A stretch of DNA of 16,717 nt from CAYMKL01 sp964390805 (GTDB lineage Bacteria; Chloroflexota; Anaerolineae; VGOG01), in assembly GCA_964390805.1 (NCBI GenBank), contig CAYMKL010000141.1, forward strand, positions 1-16,717, written 5' to 3'. The translations under genes were made by a program, and so were the position numbers. Positions 14,195-16,717 of this stretch are shown here, one piece after another. The notes beneath the pieces were generated by a model. That model saw only the letters and a program-made list of their open reading frames with translations. It was not told where the DNA came from and did no database searches. Position 1 is the first letter of the stretch. Each line of letters begins with the position of its first letter.

Positions 14195-14203
14195 AAGATT
14201 GCA

Positions 14204-14233
14204 TTGGACAAAAGAGGGAGGTGGAGGTATAAT
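14204..14233 (+). promoter_or_regulatory. Promoter of the HEPN-like gene pair
   Basis: TTGGAC (14204-14209), an 18-nt spacer and a perfect TATAAT (14228-14233), immediately after the operon terminator. Transcription should start near 14240 and read into the two coupled genes downstream. Confidence 0.75.
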
Positions 14234-14284
14234 AGAGTTATGTCGTAAGTGGAAAGGGGAGGAGCGAGGAGGGTGCGCTCAGCT

Positions 14285-14467
14285 ATGATTGAGATCATTG
14301 TGGACGAGGCGTACTGGGACCCGGAAGGCCACCAAGCGTACAAGTTGGCTGTGTTCAATATTGGACAGATAATCAATCGTTGGGCCACCCGTTGCTCTGG
14401 CGTGAAAGTTATCAGGAAGTCAATCATTCGTCAATTCCATTTATTCAGGGAGCAGCAATATGAGTGA
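14285..14467 (+). CDS. Small protein translationally coupled to HEPN-like gene
   Basis: A 60-residue protein starting MIEIIVDEAYWDPEGHQAYK and ending QFHLFREQQYE. I do not recognise it. It has an acidic N-terminal half and a basic C-terminal half (RWATRCSGVKVIRKSIIRQF). ATG 14285 is 12 nt after AGGAGG (14267-14272); GTG 14273, in frame, is 10 nt after another GGAGG and would add four residues. Its last 8 nt (14460-14467) overlap the start of the next gene, so the two are translated together. The base composition is AT-richer than the exporter operon. Size, position and coupling are those of an antitoxin or a small partner protein, but this is inference from context only. Confidence 0.6.
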   Translation: MIEIIVDEAYWDPEGHQAYKLAVFNIGQIINRWATRCSGVKVIRKSIIRQFHLFREQQYE

Positions 14468-15716
14468 AAATGCTTTGATTGTGCCGCCTATCCTTGTACC
14501 GGAGACCGTTCAGTTTTCAATGGATGATGCGGAAAGAACTCTTCTCACGACTGCCCGGCGTCTGTTTGATGGAGGGTTCTTCGACCACGCCTTATTAGAC
14601 GTGTGGAATGCTGCGGTTCATAACCTCCGCAGGCGTGTAGAGGCATACGGAACCGACCTATTTGAGTCCGTGGTGCAAGATGAACCGGGACGCAGGAGGT
14701 ATGTCTCAGACGGCGAGACCATCAATGACAGGTGGGCTGGTGTCGATGACCTTGTTTTGATAAGTGGTGCAACGCGTTTAGGGTTGCTCAGCAGGAAAGC
14801 CGGAAAAGCCCTTGAGATGATAAACTGGATGAGGAATCACGCTTCTGCCGCTCACAATACTGATGAGCCAGTGGGACAGGCAGATGTGATAGCTCTCGCA
14901 ATGATCTTGCAAAAAAACCTTTTTGAAAGGGCGCTACCAGACCCGGGACATTCAGTGGGTTCTATCTTTGAACCAGTGCGCAGAGTCCGACTTGGAGATG
15001 ATGAATTGGAAATACTCCGAGATCAGATCAAGTGTCTGCGCCCGCAAGACTTACGCCACTGTCTGGGATTTTTGGTTGATATGTTGTGCCGTGGGCAAGA
15101 GCCCGCTTTGTCGAATACACGCAGTCTCCTTCCAGCTGCATGGGAGCGTGCATCTCAGGAACAGAGGAAGGTAGTGGGTGTGCGTTACCAAACCCTGTCG
15201 GTAACGCCTTCCGTCGATGAAAGCAATGACCGGGGGGCAAGACTTCGCCTCTTGGAATTTCTTGTTCAGGTGAGTGGCGTATCCTACATCCCCGATGGTG
15301 CAAGAGTTCAACTCTATCGACGCGCGGCCCAGATGTTGGCAGAGGCGAAAGATAGGAACTATGGCTGGGCTGATGAAGTAGCAGCAGCCAGGACGCTGGA
15401 GCAGTTCGGACCATATGTGCCTTCGATAGCATTTGAAGAAGTCTATCAGGAAATTCTTGCTGTCTGGTGTGGAAACTATTGGGGACGATCCGGCGCACGT
15501 TCTCACTTGTCGGAGTTTATTGACTCGCTGAACACAGAAAGACTGCTAACGATTGTGAGGATGTTTGTTTCCAACTCACGCGTCCAGGATGAATTGTCAA
15601 ATCCCCGTCCAAAGGGTGACGCAATCCGCCTTCTTGAAACAATAAAGGAGAGACTGACGATAGCTACTCATCAAGCTGAAGTGGACAGCGCCATCCGTGT
15701 TGTGAGGGCGCTCTGA
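14460..15716 (+). CDS. HEPN-like domain protein of unknown function
   Basis: A 418-residue soluble protein. The N-terminal 160 residues look helical and carry the HEPN-type signature: an early helix ALLDVWNAAVHNLRRRVEAY (45-64) and a later WMRNHASAAH, giving R125-x6-H132 with RN at the usual place. HEPN domains of this kind are often metal-independent RNases in toxin, abortive-infection and stress systems. After LPDPGHSVGSIF (about 159-170) comes a second domain with no motif I can name, containing LRPQDLRHCLGFLVDMLCRG and YIPDGARVQLYRRAAQMLAE and, near the end, YQEILAVWCGNYWGRSGA. No membrane segment or nucleotide-binding motif is visible. Start is ATG 14460, overlapping the preceding gene by 8 nt. 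The gene is AT-richer than its left neighbours, which suggests horizontal transfer. A role in defence is plausible but not shown by sequence. Confidence 0.75.
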   Translation: MSENALIVPPILVPETVQFSMDDAERTLLTTARRLFDGGFFDHALLDVWNAAVHNLRRRVEAYGTDLFESVVQDEPGRRRYVSDGETINDRWAGVDDLVLISGATRLGLLSRKAGKALEMINWMRNHASAAHNTDEPVGQADVIALAMILQKNLFERALPDPGHSVGSIFEPVRRVRLGDDELEILRDQIKCLRPQDLRHCLGFLVDMLCRGQEPALSNTRSLLPAAWERASQEQRKVVGVRYQTLSVTPSVDESNDRGARLRLLEFLVQVSGVSYIPDGARVQLYRRAAQMLAEAKDRNYGWADEVAAARTLEQFGPYVPSIAFEEVYQEILAVWCGNYWGRSGARSHLSEFIDSLNTERLLTIVRMFVSNSRVQDELSNPRPKGDAIRLLETIKERLTIATHQAEVDSAIRVVRAL

Positions 15717-15718
15717 GT

Positions 15719-15822
15719 TGGCGGTTCGGGCAGACAGACATTGTTGGAGCGGCTAACCCCTGCTGGTGTGTCCTGAAAGCTGTCATCTGCAATCGGTGGA
15801 AGTCCGGTCGTGGTAACCGCCA
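15719..15822 (+). ncRNA. Structured RNA candidate, group-II-intron-like pieces
   Basis: TGGCGGTT (15719-15726) and AACCGCCA (15815-15822) form a perfect 8-bp long-range stem beginning just after the HEPN-like gene. Within it GACAG (15733-15737) pairs with CTGTC (15780-15784). GGTGGAAGTCCGG (15795-15807) followed by GGTAACC resembles the GGTGnAAGTCC and GGTAACC stretches found in domain I of many bacterial group II introns. No reverse transcriptase and no convincing domain V follow, so at most this is a remnant. It also contains copy B of the 36-nt motif. The 189-nt gap to 15905 has no gene. Confidence 0.35.
15754..15789 (+). repeat. Copy B of the 36-nt motif shared with 4255-4290
   Basis: This copy lies inside the structured segment after the HEPN-like gene. 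It shares TAACC, GCT, GTGTG, CCTGAA, GCTGTC and TCTG in order with copy A. Both copies follow accessory genes on the same strand. Confidence 0.55.
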
Positions 15823-15905
15823 GCGGGCCATGTAGCAGGCAGCCAGTGCTATTAGGTGACCGATGGTGCTGAAGCAATGCCGCTCATCACACTTCGAGGC
15901 GTGTC

Positions 15906-16451
15906 ATGGATAATCGCGTTGAGTTTCAACTGCAATTCGAGGATGATGAAGCCATTTTAGATGAACTGACAAGATTCTTCGCGCCAGTCGCAACCCCGCA
16001 TGTTTGGAAAGAAGAAGAAAAGGCGGTTAAGGCATGGGGAGCCGCTATCGTAATTGCGTTGACCATAGTCGGCGAGTGGGCAACTCAGCGGTATGTTTTG
16101 AACCCCTTGGCTAACAGGACCGAAGAATGGATAAAAGGCATCTTTTCTGTATGGGAAAAATCCAAGTCGAAGCGCAGCTTCAATATCATCGTCAAGTTTG
16201 GACAAGATGCAGATACCTTTGAAGTCCAGATATCTGACACCTCCGACCAAGAAGTTCTCAAGCAGATATGGGGATATATTGGGAAGGCTCATCAGGTTGC
16301 CCAGAGTGGGCGAAAGCGAGGGATATCCTTAGACAGGATTCGCATTTTGCCCAACGGCACTCAAAGACTGTTGGTTATTTGTCGCCCATCAGCACATCGT
16401 GGAGAGACTAGCAGGTTAAACATCTGGACATCGTGGAAGAGCTTAACTTGA
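15906..16451 (+). CDS. One-TM protein with EACC1-like layout, repeat-encoded C terminus
   Basis: A 181-residue protein. An acidic N-terminal part (1-40, with strand VEFQLQFEDDEAILDELTRF) is followed by a likely membrane helix, AWGAAIVIALTIVGEWA (43-59), an amphipathic connector, and a beta-alpha segment FNIIVKFGQDADTFEVQIS (92-110) with SDQEVLKQIWGYIGK. This order resembles the effector-associated constant component (EACC1-type) adaptors found beside bacterial conflict effectors. The resemblance is structural and weak. Residues 161-181 (PSAHRGETSRLNIWTSWKSL plus a final Thr) are encoded entirely by the repeat array at 16386-16441, so the native C terminus has probably been replaced by insertion of that element. 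Start is ATG 15906, after GAGG at 15896. It follows the HEPN-like gene by 189 nt on the same strand and shares its AT-rich composition. Confidence 0.68.
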   Translation: MDNRVEFQLQFEDDEAILDELTRFFAPVATPHVWKEEEKAVKAWGAAIVIALTIVGEWATQRYVLNPLANRTEEWIKGIFSVWEKSKSKRSFNIIVKFGQDADTFEVQISDTSDQEVLKQIWGYIGKAHQVAQSGRKRGISLDRIRILPNGTQRLLVICRPSAHRGETSRLNIWTSWKSLT

Positions 16452-16617
16452 CAGCCATCAGAACATCGTAGAGAGCTATCCCAGCATTAGTGGTAAAAGC
16501 CGCGAATCAGGGCCTAGACCACTAGATGTAGGGGGTGGGCTTCAAAACACATTCCACGATGTCATGATGGTTCAATATGCTGTTAGTGCTGTCTGATTCT
16601 CTACGATGTCTTGATGG
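16386..16617. repeat. Array of five 21-bp units, three direct and two inverted (MITE-like)
   Basis: The unit is roughly CCATCAnnACATCGTrGAGAG. Forward copies are at 16386-16406, 16421-16441 and 16455-16475; inverted copies are at 16551-16570 and 16599-16617. The outermost pair also shares flanking bases (GTCGC before copy 1, and the complement ACGAC after copy 5), so similarity extends to roughly 26-28 bp. Between the arms TAGTGGT and ACCACTA (about 16488-16521) form a further hairpin. Terminal inverted repeats around a short non-coding core suggest a miniature transposable element or a cluster of protein-binding sites. Its left part overlaps the end of the preceding gene. Confidence 0.7.
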
Positions 16618-16717
16618 ACGACAGTTATTGGCTATGAGGGCAACCGACCGAAGTACACTATCAACCGATTATGCTTAATTCCACAGAGCGGTTTCAGATT
16701 TGCCATCTGATGACATT
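16618..16717. other. Right edge, no gene seen
   Basis: No supported coding region. TCAGAT (16694-16699) and ATCTGA (16705-16710) form a 6-bp hairpin. The last 15 bases (16703-16717) resemble the beginning of another copy of the 21-bp unit described at 16386-16617, cut off by the window end. Confidence 0.3.

Noticed and set aside
15719..15905. A complete group II intron.
   Set aside because: No reverse transcriptase ORF and no clear domain V hairpin are present, and the segment is far too short.
16386..16617. Repeated 21-bp units as a possible CRISPR or iteron array.
   Set aside because: Units vary, occur in both orientations and have irregular spacing, and no cas or replication gene is adjacent.

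Overview
The window looks like a stretch of chromosome from a Chloroflexota bacterium (Anaerolineae or Caldilineae type) or a close relative. This is inferred from gene style: a very long MalT/LAL-type LuxR regulator, a lipoyl-less 2-oxoacid dehydrogenase acyltransferase, a DUF5655 protein, an ABC-2 export pair with large extracytoplasmic domains, and short-period inverted repeats between genes. The DNA is GC-rich except for the right end. Every gene I can support lies on the + strand. I see no rRNA, tRNA, CRISPR array or complete insertion sequence.

Left part (1-4300) is a loose collection of unrelated genes. It holds a multi-spanning membrane protein (375-1451), an acyltransferase-domain protein (1520-2332), a long structured non-coding stretch (2333-2765), a good promoter leading into an 18-codon ORF that stops abruptly, a hairpin of CGCTGA units, a DUF5655 protein, an antibiotic-biosynthesis-monooxygenase-like protein, and a decayed piece of an aminoglycoside-adenylyltransferase-like nucleotidyltransferase.

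Middle part (4378-14194) looks like one regulated export locus. An 870-residue LAL regulator has its own promoter. It is followed by a second promoter that has a good extended -10, a poor -35, and a perfect 13-bp palindrome where the -35 should be. Downstream, in one direction and closed by a clear intrinsic terminator at 14158-14194, lie an Lnt-like nitrilase-superfamily membrane acyltransferase, a CPBP membrane protease, a small membrane protein overlapping its end, an ABC ATPase, two ABC-2 permeases and a 75-residue conserved small protein. The simplest reading is that the LAL protein senses a ligand and activates an exporter together with membrane acylation and proteolysis functions. The ligand and cargo cannot be read from the sequence.

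Right part (14204-16717) is visibly AT-richer and looks acquired. A consensus promoter drives a small 60-residue protein translationally coupled to a 418-residue protein carrying a HEPN-type R-x6-H motif. Next come a structured, possibly group-II-intron-like non-coding segment and a one-TM protein whose last 21 residues are encoded by an interspersed repeat. The repeat has three direct and two inverted copies of a unit of about 21 bp and forms a MITE-like or operator-like array. A motif of about 36 nt is shared between 4255-4290 and 15754-15789, linking the two accessory regions. The 14204-16451 group is the best candidate here for an undescribed defence or signalling module.
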